Part shown: in pieces, positions 55,725-64,000 of the stretch
How positions within the stretch are numbered: the stretch's first letter is position 1
Layout: each line of letters starts with the position of its first letter
Assembly: GCA_019262145.1 (NCBI GenBank)
Contig: CP076745.1
Coordinates: forward strand, 1 to 64,000
DNA from: Candidatus Methanogranum gryphiswaldense
Lineage (GTDB): Archaea; Thermoplasmatota; Thermoplasmata; Methanomassiliicoccales; Methanomethylophilaceae
Reading direction: 5' to 3'
Length of the DNA: 64,000 nucleotides
Translations under genes and position numbers: made by a program
The notes under the pieces: generated by a model
What the model was told of the DNA's origin: nothing
The model's database searches: none
Seen by the model: only the letters and a program-made list of their open reading frames with translations

Positions 55725-57302
55725 TCACTCTATTTTCAATATTACCATATCTGATCTGACATCACTATTGACCTTTATCCCAAAACTTCCAACCAGTACC
55801 TTTGTCACATTTGGTGTCAGAAATACAGGCAACCGCGGCCCCAGCATTATGTCTTTGACCCCTAAGGAAAGCAACGATAACAAAACAAGACATGCCTTCT
55901 GTTCATACCATGAGATGTTGAACGAAATAGGTAAGCTGTTAATGTCTGTATCGAAGATCTTTGCAAGAGCTGATGCTATGACCACCAGAGAATAACAATC
56001 ATTACATTGACCGGCATCGATGACACGCGGAATTCCGCCTATATCGCCAAGACATAACTTGTTGTAACGATACTTCGCACATCCCGCGGTGAGAATTATT
56101 GTGTCATTTGGAAGTTCTTTCGCGAATTGCGTATAATACTCTCTTCCCTTCTCCCTTCCATCACAGCCTGCCATAACGACGAATCTCTTTATCGCACCAC
56201 TGTTCACAGCATCAACTATATTATTAGATAAAGACAACACAGTTTCATGTCCGAATCCGATAGTAAGGGTCAAATCATCTATCGAACTTGGCGCTGAACA
56301 TTTCTTTGCCATTTCAATTACTTTTGAAAAATCCTTATATCCATCCTTATCTGCTTCGATATGGGTTGCTCCTGGAATACCAGCGACACCCGTGGTGAAT
56401 AATCTGTGCCCATATGCCTCGGAAGGAAGCAGAACGCAATTAGTTGTCGCTAATATGGGCCCATTGAACATTTCAAAATCCTTTTTTTGAAGATACCATG
56501 CACCACCATAATTACCCTTTAGATTCGCATACTTCTTCATGACTGGATATGCGTTCGCAGGAAGCATCTCCCCGTGAGTGTATATGTCGACTCCGCTGCC
56601 CTGACTCTGCTCTAGCAACATGTATAGGTCTCTCAGATCATGTCCCGTTATCAATATCCCTGGATTGGAACTTACACCTGTTGCAACAGAAGTTATCTCA
56701 GGCACACCATATGTCTCAGTATTTGCTTTATCTAAAAGTGCCAGACACACAACTCCTACTTCTCCGCATTCGAGGTTTAAGGCTATCAATTCTTCCGCTG
56801 AATGATCTGTCCTCAACGAACACAATGCCTTCCTGATGAATGCCGGGATAGAACTGTCCTCATATCCCAATACGACTGAATGATGATAGTATGCCGCAAG
56901 CCCTTTCAGACCTGCAAGCAAAATTTCCTTCAATGACCTCAGATCCTCATTTATATCATACGAATCGACACCTATGCCTTCTACCGGATGTCCAACACTG
57001 CAGAAATGACATTCTATCTTCAGTCTATTTTTCAACTCTTTGTTGCTCTGAAACTCATTCTTTATACATTCGATGTCAAAATTTGTGTTCGTGAGGGTCA
57101 TGAAAAGACCGGCTACGATCCTTCTATCGATGTCCCGTACTATTTCCTCACCAAATTCTTTTTCAATAGTCCCTTTCGAGAGAACTATCAATGATTGGAT
57201 CAGCATATCCTGCGCATCTGCCACATCTGCAGATTTCCCACAAACCCCGTTCTTGATACATCCTGTCCCTACCAGGGATTCTTCACATTGCCTGCATTTC
57301 AT
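55725..57302 (-). CDS. hcp: hybrid cluster protein (hydroxylamine/NO reductase)
   Basis: 525 residues from ATG 57302, which has GGAGGA upstream; the longer frame to 57347 has no support. The N-terminal cluster ligands are C3, C6, C15 and C21 (C-x2-C-x8-C-x5-C). Hybrid-cluster ligands appear in NLECGEVG, MAGCDG, TAGCAKYRYN, AGQCNDCYS and an LGPRLP end. Known to reduce NO or hydroxylamine and to repair nitrosative damage. The divergent HxlR gene probably controls it. Confidence 0.95.
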   Translation of the reverse strand: MKCRQCEESLVGTGCIKNGVCGKSADVADAQDMLIQSLIVLSKGTIEKEFGEEIVRDIDRRIVAGLFMTLTNTNFDIECIKNEFQSNKELKNRLKIECHFCSVGHPVEGIGVDSYDINEDLRSLKEILLAGLKGLAAYYHHSVVLGYEDSSIPAFIRKALCSLRTDHSAEELIALNLECGEVGVVCLALLDKANTETYGVPEITSVATGVSSNPGILITGHDLRDLYMLLEQSQGSGVDIYTHGEMLPANAYPVMKKYANLKGNYGGAWYLQKKDFEMFNGPILATTNCVLLPSEAYGHRLFTTGVAGIPGATHIEADKDGYKDFSKVIEMAKKCSAPSSIDDLTLTIGFGHETVLSLSNNIVDAVNSGAIKRFVVMAGCDGREKGREYYTQFAKELPNDTIILTAGCAKYRYNKLCLGDIGGIPRVIDAGQCNDCYSLVVIASALAKIFDTDINSLPISFNISWYEQKACLVLLSLLSLGVKDIMLGPRLPVFLTPNVTKVLVGSFGIKVNSDVRSDMVILKIE

Positions 57303-57438
57303 TTTTTTCCTCCATTGATATAATACTGAAATCTCAAACACCCTCAATCTTCGATTGTTTTCACAGTGCCACTCTGAACAATTCTTATTTGTTTAGATCC
57401 TAGCAATTCGAGTTTAAGATTGCCATGTATATTTTTTG

Positions 57439-57465
57439 AACTAAGTATCATAACTATACTAACTT
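57439..57465. promoter_or_regulatory. candidate HxlR operator between hcp and hxlR-type gene
   Basis: A 27-base imperfect dyad: arms AACTAAGTAT and ATACTAACTT (8 of 10 positions symmetric, inner AGTAT/ATACT perfect) around 7 bases. It overlaps the start of a TATA-like CTTATATA (57463-57470), which is 27-34 bases before the regulator's ATG, so binding there would shut off transcription. Confidence 0.55.
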
Positions 57466-57496
57466 ATATATGGTAGAGAGTTTCTAAGACCATACC

Positions 57497-57865
57497 ATGG
57501 ATCATGAATGCACTGTTTACAAAACAATGGAATATCTTGCAAAAAAATGGACAATAATGATTTTACTGGAACTCTACAAAGGAACCGATCACGGTACAGA
57601 ATGGAAGAGATTCTCAGAAATAAAATCAGGAATGAAGGACATAACGCCAAAAATGTTATCCGAACGTTTGAAGGAACTAGAAGCCGAAGGAATGATAGAG
57701 AACAGGATCGATTCGTCCTCCTTTCCTGTGAAAAGTGAATACCGTCTTACAGAACCTGCAAGAGAATTAATGAAGATCGTTCATGAAATTAAAATATGGG
57801 CACTTGAATGGAAGATTGATAACAAACCATGCGGAAAACAAGATTGCAGTCTATGTTTGCTCTAA
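57497..57865 (+). CDS. HxlR-family transcriptional regulator
   Basis: 122 residues. An HxlR winged helix (about residues 10-100): MEYLAKKWTIMILLELYKGT, MKDITPKMLSERLKELEAEG, and VKSEYRLTEPARELM. C5 lies near the start and the C-terminus is Cys-rich (CGKQDCSLCLL), four cysteines in total. HxlR proteins often sense aldehydes or oxidants through Cys. Divergent from hcp, with a dyad in between, it likely senses nitrosative or redox stress. Confidence 0.88.
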   Translation: MDHECTVYKTMEYLAKKWTIMILLELYKGTDHGTEWKRFSEIKSGMKDITPKMLSERLKELEAEGMIENRIDSSSFPVKSEYRLTEPARELMKIVHEIKIWALEWKIDNKPCGKQDCSLCLL

Positions 57866-57941
57866 AAACACAGGACATTGACACCTCTCGACACCAAACA
57901 TTTATTAATTAAATATAATTCCCCGATATAGGGTAATAATA

Positions 57942-58169
57942 ATGAAAGCATTTCGCGTAACAGGTTCATTTGCAGACCCCAGACAAAAACAGCAGAAATT
58001 TTCAGTTGAAATGTCTGGAGAGAACGAAGCCGCAGTAAGAGAGAAAGCACTTTCCACATTCGGTAGCAAACACAGGCTCAAGAGAAGACAGATCGACATC
58101 ACAGAAATCACTGAGATTCCCGCTGACCAGGTCATAAGCCACGTAGTGAAATACGATATCGGTGAGTGA
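57942..58169 (+). CDS. rpl18a: large-subunit ribosomal protein L20a/LX (L18a)
   Basis: 75 residues, the archaeal LX length. FRVTGSF at the start and SKHRLKRRQIDITEI near the middle are diagnostic. It leads the archaeal LX-prefoldin alpha-FtsY operon; the next gene starts at its stop codon. Confidence 0.93.
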   Translation: MKAFRVTGSFADPRQKQQKFSVEMSGENEAAVREKALSTFGSKHRLKRRQIDITEITEIPADQVISHVVKYDIGE

Positions 58170-58596
58170 GATGGAAGATGGTGAGCTCCGTCAGGCGATG
58201 GCGGTCCTTGAATCCTACAACAAACAACTGGAATCGCTAGGCCGCCAAGCACAAGTGCTCCAAGCATCAATGGATGACATACTCAGAGCACGTGAGACCC
58301 TTAAAGCCTTGAAGGATGCCAAGGAAGGCGACGAAGTACTTCTTCCAATCGGAGCCTCATCTTACATAAATGTCAATGTATCGGCAAAAACAAAAGTAAT
58401 TGTAAATGTTGGAAATCGCGTTTCTATCGAAAAGACGATCGACGAGGCCATTGAATTTGCAGTCGCCACCGGAAACGAGTGCTCAGATACTCTTAAAAAT
58501 GCAGTTAATGCCATGGGAGAGATCGAATGTTTAGCTAACGACCTCACAATGGCCATACAGAATGAGTACCGCAACAAACAACAGAAAGGTCAGTGA
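58162..58596 (+). CDS. pfdA: prefoldin subunit alpha
   Basis: 144 residues from GTG 58162, or 141 from ATG 58171 directly after the preceding stop. Two long coiled-coil helices (LRQAMAVLESYNKQLESLGR and NAMGEIECLANDLTMAIQNE) flank the beta hairpin region DEVLLPIGASSYINVNV. With beta subunits it forms the jellyfish-shaped holdase that passes proteins to the thermosome. Confidence 0.93.
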   Translation: MSEMEDGELRQAMAVLESYNKQLESLGRQAQVLQASMDDILRARETLKALKDAKEGDEVLLPIGASSYINVNVSAKTKVIVNVGNRVSIEKTIDEAIEFAVATGNECSDTLKNAVNAMGEIECLANDLTMAIQNEYRNKQQKGQ

Positions 58597-59735
58597 AGAT
58601 GTTCGATTCGCTTAAATCCAAGCTTAAAAATGTTTTTCATAAATCAGAAAAGCTGGATTCAGAGAAATTATACGAACAACCAACAGATGAACCAGCGAAA
58701 CCTGAGAAAGTTCCTTCCAAAGACGAAACTTTAATTCAAATTTCTGAAATTCCGACCCCCTTAACAGAAGATAAAACTGTCTCTAGGAAGGAACAGATAA
58801 AATTGGATAAACAGAAGAGAACAGATACTAAACCCGATAAAAAATCGTCTACTGATTCCAAATATTCCACAGATAAAATGGTCGGAGACAGTGGAAAAAA
58901 AATCAAAGAAGATCCTCTGGACGATATTCTTGACGAACTTGAATTAGCACTTTTAGAATCCGACGTCGCATACCCTGTGGTCCAAGAAGTGATCCTCGGT
59001 GTGCGCGACAATCTTGTAAATAAGAAATACAGCCGGGAATTCACCCTCGAACAGGTTGTCGAAACAGCTGTAAAAGAATCCGTCAGAAGTGTTCTAACGG
59101 TCAATGAATTCGATTTCAAAAAATGGATAAATGAACAGACCAGACCAACTGTGATAATGTTCATCGGTATCAACGGCACAGGAAAAACCACAGCAATAGC
59201 CAAGATTGCAAATATGCTTCAAAAAGATGGCAAAAGTGTTGTTATGGCCGCATGTGATACATTTAGAGCTGGGGCAATCGAACAACTCTCTGTGCACGCT
59301 GACAGACTCAATGTAAAAATAGTCAAGCAGGCACAGGACGCAGATCCGGCCGCTGTTGCATATGATGCAATAGAACACGCAAAATCAAAAAGAAGAGATG
59401 TCGTACTCATAGATACTGCTGGACGTATGCAGACAAATAATAATCTCATTGATGAGATGAAAAAGATTGCGCGTGTTTCCAAACCAGCATTGAAGATCTT
59501 TGTCGGTGATGCCCTCGCAGGCAATGATGCGATCGAACAGGCAAAGGTTTTTGATGACGCAGTAGGAATCGATGCTGTGATCCTGACAAAGATCGACACA
59601 GATGCAAAGGGTGGTGCAGCACTTTCTATTGCACACACCATCGGAAAACCTATTGCTTTTGTATGCAACGGCCAAGGTTACGATGATATAGAGCAATTCA
59701 ATGCAGACTGGATGCTTGAAAGACTTTTTGAATGA
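58593..59735 (+). CDS. ftsY: signal recognition particle receptor FtsY
   Basis: 380 residues from GTG 58593, or 378 from ATG 58599. The first 105 residues are a charged Lys/Glu/Asp-rich region that binds membrane; then the N domain, then the SRP GTPase with GINGTGKTTAIAKIA, DTFRAGAIEQL, DTAGRMQ and TKIDTDAKGG. It accepts SRP-ribosome complexes at the membrane. Third gene of the LX operon. Confidence 0.95.
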   Translation: MKMFDSLKSKLKNVFHKSEKLDSEKLYEQPTDEPAKPEKVPSKDETLIQISEIPTPLTEDKTVSRKEQIKLDKQKRTDTKPDKKSSTDSKYSTDKMVGDSGKKIKEDPLDDILDELELALLESDVAYPVVQEVILGVRDNLVNKKYSREFTLEQVVETAVKESVRSVLTVNEFDFKKWINEQTRPTVIMFIGINGTGKTTAIAKIANMLQKDGKSVVMAACDTFRAGAIEQLSVHADRLNVKIVKQAQDADPAAVAYDAIEHAKSKRRDVVLIDTAGRMQTNNNLIDEMKKIARVSKPALKIFVGDALAGNDAIEQAKVFDDAVGIDAVILTKIDTDAKGGAALSIAHTIGKPIAFVCNGQGYDDIEQFNADWMLERLFE

Positions 59736-59746
59736 TCATTTCAAGA

Positions 59747-60973
59747 TCATACACACAATTTGTAAAGCAAAGTGGCAAACACCTTTGCATCTATTACGAT
59801 GCTATCAATAGGAACGTACTCGTTCGGTCCATGAAGTGTTCCTCCTCCATATTCCCACACATATGCATCATATCCCCTTTCTCTGAAGAAGTTAGCACAT
59901 GTAGCCCCACCGACACCGATCGCCTTTGGTCTAACGCCCACAACGGATTCTATCGAATCAGAAAGTGCGACAAAGATCTCTGAATCTGTAGAAGACATCT
60001 TTCCAGATTTGTGCCTCTGAACCTCTGTAACGTGTATGTGTGAGCCGGTCCTGCGTTCATATTCCCTGGATAACTCAACCACAGACGCCTTGATATCATC
60101 CAGATCGTACTTGGGAATGACCCGGATGTCCATATAGAACTCGAACTTTCCAGGGATTGTATTTACATTCAGAGAAGTAATCTCATTCTTGGTCGGTTCA
60201 AACGTTGACATTGCAGGATCAAACAATGGATCGGTCTCGTTGAACTCTCTTGCAAGCTTACTCATAAGTTCTGATAGGAAAAAAGTACCGACGCGGAATG
60301 CGTTCTGTCCTTTATTTGGAGTGGATCCGTGTGTTGTCTTCCCAATGACCTCGAATTTAAGCCATATGAGATTTTTCTCAGAAACCTCTATCATGGAGCC
60401 TCCTGGAATCCCCCAATCTGGAACGATAAATACATCATCCTCGGAAAAATAGCCATGATTTAGAAGATACTCTATTCCCATGCGACTCGTAGTTTCTTCA
60501 TCAGCGACATATGCGATGCCGATTGATTTTTTTGAAAGTATATCTGCTGGAATAAATTTTGATGCGAACATGGAAGAAAGTACGGCCTGACCATTATCTT
60601 CTGTGCCGCGCCCATATATCTTTCCATCTTTAACAACGGCCTTAAATGGATCTGTATCCCAATCATCCAAATTACCAGCGGGAACGGTATCCATATGTGC
60701 AACGATCCATACAGTGCCTTTGCCCTCGCCGTTCTTTTTCGCCAAGATATTGGATCTTTTTATTAAGGGATTATTTTCGTCGAGAACGTCTATACGTTGA
60801 ATTGAATCATATCCTACCAAACACCTTTGGAGCATGTCTGCTCTCTTACTTTCGCCAATACCTCCATTTTCAGGAGCCATTGCAGGTATTCCAATCATTT
60901 CGGACATGACCTTGACGATGTCCTTACGGGAGCCTTCGATATTCTCCAGAACAGCGTTCAATTCCATGGTCAT
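59747..60973 (-). CDS. M20 family metallopeptidase
   Basis: 408 residues from ATG 60973 (ATG 60967 also possible). The dizinc motifs are AHMDTVPAG and YGRGTEDNGQAV; VADEETTSRMG supplies the general base Glu, and GGTLHGPNEYVPIDS the last His. The M20 dimerisation domain with GKTTHGSTPN lies in between. Substrates in the family include small peptides, acetyl-ornithine and succinyl-DAP; I cannot choose. Convergent with ftsY, 11-base gap. Confidence 0.88.
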   Translation of the reverse strand: MTMELNAVLENIEGSRKDIVKVMSEMIGIPAMAPENGGIGESKRADMLQRCLVGYDSIQRIDVLDENNPLIKRSNILAKKNGEGKGTVWIVAHMDTVPAGNLDDWDTDPFKAVVKDGKIYGRGTEDNGQAVLSSMFASKFIPADILSKKSIGIAYVADEETTSRMGIEYLLNHGYFSEDDVFIVPDWGIPGGSMIEVSEKNLIWLKFEVIGKTTHGSTPNKGQNAFRVGTFFLSELMSKLAREFNETDPLFDPAMSTFEPTKNEITSLNVNTIPGKFEFYMDIRVIPKYDLDDIKASVVELSREYERRTGSHIHVTEVQRHKSGKMSSTDSEIFVALSDSIESVVGVRPKAIGVGGATCANFFRERGYDAYVWEYGGGTLHGPNEYVPIDSIVIDAKVFATLLYKLCV

Positions 60974-61014
60974 CCTAATCCAACTGAGTGTTCATATATT
61001 CTTTGATGAATAAT

Positions 61015-61042
61015 AAAAAAGGGTAATGGGGGTTGTACCCCC
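61015..61042 (-). terminator. intrinsic-type terminator of the thiolase gene
   Basis: On the minus strand GGGGG and CCCCC pair around TACAA, followed after 7 bases by TTTTTT; it lies just past the thiolase stop. Confidence 0.75.
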
Positions 61043-61050
61043 TTGAAATT

Positions 61051-62229
61051 TTAATATCTGCGGACGATCATTGTGACTGCATTTCCGCCACCAAGACAGA
61101 GTGTTGCGAGTCCTGTATCCAAATTGCGATCATGAAGTGCATATATCAATGTTGTAAGAACACGTGCTCCAGAACATCCTATCGGGTGTCCGAGGGCGAT
61201 TGCTCCTCCATTGACATTGAATGCCTCATCTGGAACATTCAGCTCTTTCTTTACTGCACATGATGCTGTGGCAAATGCCTCGTTGTGTTCGAATAAATCG
61301 ATATCGTCGATCGTCATCTCTGCCTTCTTGAGCACATGTTTAGTTGTGGGTATAGGTGCTTCCATAATGTATTCAGGTTTCACACCACGCTCTCCATAGG
61401 CCACGATCTCTGCAATGGGTTTAATGCCGTGTTCCTCTGCCCATGATCTTGAAGTAATGATACACGCGGCTGCTCCATCACTTAGCTGTGAAGAATTACC
61501 AGCTGTAACAACACCGTCTTTTTTGAAGACAGGCTTTAATTTTGCAAGTGATTCCAAAGTAGTATCCGCTCTGACTCCTTCATCTTTATTGAATATTATG
61601 TCCCCTTTCTTATCTGGGACTACAACGGGGACGATCTCTTTATCGAATTTACCTTCAGCCTGCGCTTTCGCGGCTTTCAAATTACTTTCATAAGATATCT
61701 TGTCTGCATCTTCTCTCTTGACATTGAATCTCTCGGCTACAATTTCTCCGGTGAATCCCATGTGTTGATTGTTGAATATGTCCCAAAGACCGTCATGAAC
61801 CATTGTGTCGACCATAGGTTGGTCATTCATTTTGAGTCCCCATCTAACACCATTTAAGAGGTATGGAACATTCGACATGCTTTCCATTCCCCCGGTAGCA
61901 ATAACACTATACTCGCCGGCTTTGATGGCGTCTGCTGCATTCATTACAGATTTCAATCCTGACCCGCACACAGCATTGACTGTGTATGAACCAATCTCTA
62001 CTGGGAGATTTGCACCGATCGCTGCCTGCCTCGCAGGGTTCTGACCAAGACCGGTGGAAAGAACATTACCCATTATGCACTCCTCGATATCCGTGGTCTT
62101 GATTCCAGCCCTCTTTATCGCTTCATTGAGAGCAACAGACCCGAGTTGTGTTGCTTTGATACCGGTTAATGCCTTTCCATATTTGCCTATAGGCGTCCTT
62201 GCTGCGCTTATTATTACTGCATCTTCCAT
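61051..62229 (-). CDS. acetyl-CoA C-acetyltransferase (biosynthetic-type thiolase)
   Basis: 392 residues from ATG 62229, with GAGGTG upstream. The catalytic Cys is in NAVCGSGLKSV (near residue 88), and the His and second Cys are in NGGAIALGHPIGCSGARV and TLCLGGGNAV. Length and motifs resemble bacterial PhaA/AtoB thiolases. It condenses two acetyl-CoA to acetoacetyl-CoA, possibly for the mevalonate pathway. The usual archaeal thiolase partners (HMG-CoA synthase, DUF35) are absent here, so acquisition from bacteria is possible. Confidence 0.92.
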   Translation of the reverse strand: MEDAVIISAARTPIGKYGKALTGIKATQLGSVALNEAIKRAGIKTTDIEECIMGNVLSTGLGQNPARQAAIGANLPVEIGSYTVNAVCGSGLKSVMNAADAIKAGEYSVIATGGMESMSNVPYLLNGVRWGLKMNDQPMVDTMVHDGLWDIFNNQHMGFTGEIVAERFNVKREDADKISYESNLKAAKAQAEGKFDKEIVPVVVPDKKGDIIFNKDEGVRADTTLESLAKLKPVFKKDGVVTAGNSSQLSDGAAACIITSRSWAEEHGIKPIAEIVAYGERGVKPEYIMEAPIPTTKHVLKKAEMTIDDIDLFEHNEAFATASCAVKKELNVPDEAFNVNGGAIALGHPIGCSGARVLTTLIYALHDRNLDTGLATLCLGGGNAVTMIVRRY

Positions 62230-62290
62230 AACGTACACCTCATTTCTGAGAATGGAGTAAACTCGAAAATACAATATATATTACTGTCGG

Positions 62291-63616
62291 TCATTGACTT
62301 CGGCAATTAACGAAATCAATTGGCTGTTCTTCCCCCATTCTCTTGAGTGGTTTTGATAAATGACGTCTTGCAGAAGTTGGAGGTTCATACCAACCCGTAA
62401 CCATCCCTCTTTTTGATTTTATAATTACTGGATCCTTTGCTCTAGTATGACATTTCTTACAACGAAAATCTTGTCCGGTTCCTGCTGAACCCATAGTTCT
62501 ACCACAAACAGAACAAATTGGATTGGACACTTTTTCAAAACTTTCTACGACCTTTAACACATGGATCTTTTCTATGTTCAAGGTCCTCGGATCCTCTCTC
62601 AATTCTCCCATCACTCCGATCTTGTCACCTATGCGTAGATTATCGAGAACATAACGGAATTCCTTTGACGGTTCATAAGCACCGCATGTTATTCTACCAT
62701 ATCTTGTGATGATGTCAATAAAAACATGTCCGCCTTTAATGTGTTCAGATAAAGAGGTCACCTGACCTTCAAAATAATAGGATTGATTTGGAATCAATAT
62801 TTTAGGATTATAAATTATATGATCGTCAGTACCTTGATTTGTAAGAAATATTACCCACCTATCAAGAGATTCTGTCTTGATCATTTTATATCCTTTTATC
62901 AGATCGTCTGGAATATCTCCTCTGAATCCATACATCACCGGGCACGGAGTGGAAGGGACCATGGCAACTTTCTCTGCCCTATCCTCCCAACTATTGAAAG
63001 ATGTGCTAATGCAATGCTCAGCATCTCTTATGCTAAGGGGGTCGTATATGCGCTTGGTACCCCATCTTTCCCTTGGCCTATATGTCAATAATTCATATGT
63101 ACTGTCGCGAGGCCTCCAGGCCATGCCACAGATGCACCCGATAACACCTCTTCCGTTACCAATCTCAAATTTTTTTGCACCTATTCTTAAGATCTCATCT
63201 TCTATGATCTGCCGGTCCATGATGGTCCTCACACCATTCCAATAAAAACATTGAGATGGCTTATTTTTTGAAAGTATCAATCCGGGATCCGCTGTCGGTT
63301 CATGATTTTTTTCGATAAGGGGAATTATTCTTCTAAGTAGATCGTTTTCGTTCGGTTCAAATGATTTCATTCTATCAAAACAATATATGTCACGACCACC
63401 AATATTACCAATCAATCTCTTATTTCCAATACCTTTTCCAAATCTCATTATCAACGAGCCATTTCCCCTTGTTTTCCAAGGAGTTGCTGGATTTAAACGA
63501 ACAAGTCTGGGATTGCCTATTAGATCGAGATCATTCAGTTCTCTGATTATCTCAGTTGCCAAAAATGTGGTACAGTTTCCTTCTGTTGAGTCTGTATCAT
63601 CCACTGCAACGTACAT
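62291..63616 (-). CDS. tiaS: tRNA(Ile2) 2-agmatinylcytidine synthetase
   Basis: 441 residues. The N-terminal VAVDDTDSTEGNCTTFLAT is the TiaS signature; the ferredoxin-like and kinase-like parts follow, an OB fold lies at about residues 285-365 (YYFEGQVTSLSEHIKGGHVF), and a zinc ribbon (CSVCG, CKKC) near the C-terminus. It attaches agmatine to C34 of tRNA-Ile2 so that CAU reads AUA. A CAU tRNA lies at 21996-22069. Codon use is more AT-rich than upstream genes. Confidence 0.94.
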   Translation of the reverse strand: MYVAVDDTDSTEGNCTTFLATEIIRELNDLDLIGNPRLVRLNPATPWKTRGNGSLIMRFGKGIGNKRLIGNIGGRDIYCFDRMKSFEPNENDLLRRIIPLIEKNHEPTADPGLILSKNKPSQCFYWNGVRTIMDRQIIEDEILRIGAKKFEIGNGRGVIGCICGMAWRPRDSTYELLTYRPRERWGTKRIYDPLSIRDAEHCISTSFNSWEDRAEKVAMVPSTPCPVMYGFRGDIPDDLIKGYKMIKTESLDRWVIFLTNQGTDDHIIYNPKILIPNQSYYFEGQVTSLSEHIKGGHVFIDIITRYGRITCGAYEPSKEFRYVLDNLRIGDKIGVMGELREDPRTLNIEKIHVLKVVESFEKVSNPICSVCGRTMGSAGTGQDFRCKKCHTRAKDPVIIKSKRGMVTGWYEPPTSARRHLSKPLKRMGEEQPIDFVNCRSQ

Positions 63617-64000
63617 GTATAAGACTAATTCATCAATATATTATATTTTATTCTAAGGTAACAAATTTCATTGAACTTACAAAAAATATAGAACCATCAT
63701 CAGAAAATTTGCCATCGATCTCATATGAACCTACGTCTGGCTCATATTTATAATAACATTTGATTATTAAACAATCTGTTTTTTGAAATTGAAAAGTATA
63801 ACCATTGGAAGATTTGTTTATATCATATACAATTCCGTAAATATTCTCATTTTCTATTTTTATTTGTTCTTTTTCATTTGAAACAACGAACAATGATAAC
63901 ATAATTATTAATGAAATTGAAATACACATTAAAAAATATTTATCTTTTATTATTTCACTCATAAATCAAAATATTTTTTGTAAATAATCAAATGAGTCAT
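63617..64000. other. AT-rich end of the window
   Basis: G+C falls sharply; two counted lines have about 22% (63841-63900) and 13% (63901-63960), against clearly higher values in the rest. It holds the small membrane-protein gene and nothing else I can name. It may be the edge of an acquired or accessory region. Confidence 0.6.
63648..63962 (-). CDS. small membrane-anchored protein, possibly with an OB-like domain
   Basis: 104 residues. An N-terminal transmembrane helix (about residues 9-28, FLMCISISLIIMLSLFVV) is followed by a soluble beta-rich domain (about 38-104) starting IYGIVYDI and closing GKFSDDGSIFFVSSMKFVTLE, spaced like an OB fold. It is very AT-rich. Its stop lies 31 bases upstream of the tiaS start on the same strand. 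No family recognised; the OB reading is inference. Confidence 0.6.
   Translation of the reverse strand: MSEIIKDKYFLMCISISLIIMLSLFVVSNEKEQIKIENENIYGIVYDINKSSNGYTFQFQKTDCLIIKCYYKYEPDVGSYEIDGKFSDDGSIFFVSSMKFVTLE

Overview
The window reads as a compact archaeal chromosome segment. The best fit is the Methanomassiliicoccales, the methanogenic order within Thermoplasmata. The archaeal calls rest on RNA polymerase H/B/A'/A'', MCM, PriS, NMD3, aTrm56, TiaS, Cdc48, L30e and L20a/LX. The fused single-chain RpoB and the bacterial-type gyrase pair (gyrA/gyrB) fit Thermoplasmata. An HdrD-like protein fits a methanogen. None of the 58 genes whose stop codon lies in the window ends in TAG (46 TGA, 12 TAA), which fits a lineage that decodes UAG as pyrrolysine. 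No mcr, mta or pyl gene lies here, so the order-level assignment is inference.

Layout. 0-2.5 kb: truncated STT3-like oligosaccharyltransferase and pyrF. 2.5-3.6 kb: a COG2108-type radical SAM protein. 3.6-12.5 kb: RNA polymerase operon rpoH-rpoB-rpoA1-rpoA2-rpl30e-nusA on the minus strand, followed by tRNA-Lys. 13-15.4 kb: Cdc48 plus a PRC-barrel protein. 15.4-21.8 kb: Elp3, several small regulators, a trxA-trxB-HTH operon, aTrm56 and an HD phosphohydrolase. 21.8-24 kb: tRNA-Asn, a CAU tRNA and an HdrD-like protein with an unusual C-terminal nuclease-fold-like domain. 24-29.3 kb: Lhr helicase, rlmE, purM, DUF531 and a short gene of 51 codons. 29.3-35.6 kb: tRNA-Phe, gyrase operon, thiC and tRNA-Thr. 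35.6-43.2 kb: endonuclease IV-like and Ogg1-like genes (divergent), an HTH gene and a giant Lhr-family helicase. 43.2-50.4 kb: secreted protein, fumarase, NMD3-DUF424-MCM-wHTH-Tsr3, a degenerate LMW-phosphatase-like gene and a C/D box sRNA. 50.4-57.9 kb: HPS-RraA fusion, HtpX, MBL hydrolase, TatD-like, PriS, and hybrid-cluster protein with a divergent HxlR regulator. 57.9-64 kb: L20a/prefoldin/FtsY operon, M20 peptidase, thiolase, TiaS and an AT-rich end carrying a small membrane protein.

Most of the window is informational housekeeping: transcription, replication, repair, tRNA and rRNA modification, and ribosome biogenesis. I saw no insertion sequence, CRISPR array or prophage. The most notable less obvious items are the C/D box RNA at 50362-50420, whose D guide matches the universal 16S decoding-site sequence around C1402; the absence of TAG stops; the HdrD fusion; the phosphatase-like protein lacking its catalytic Cys and Arg; and several perfect palindromes in front of individual genes.
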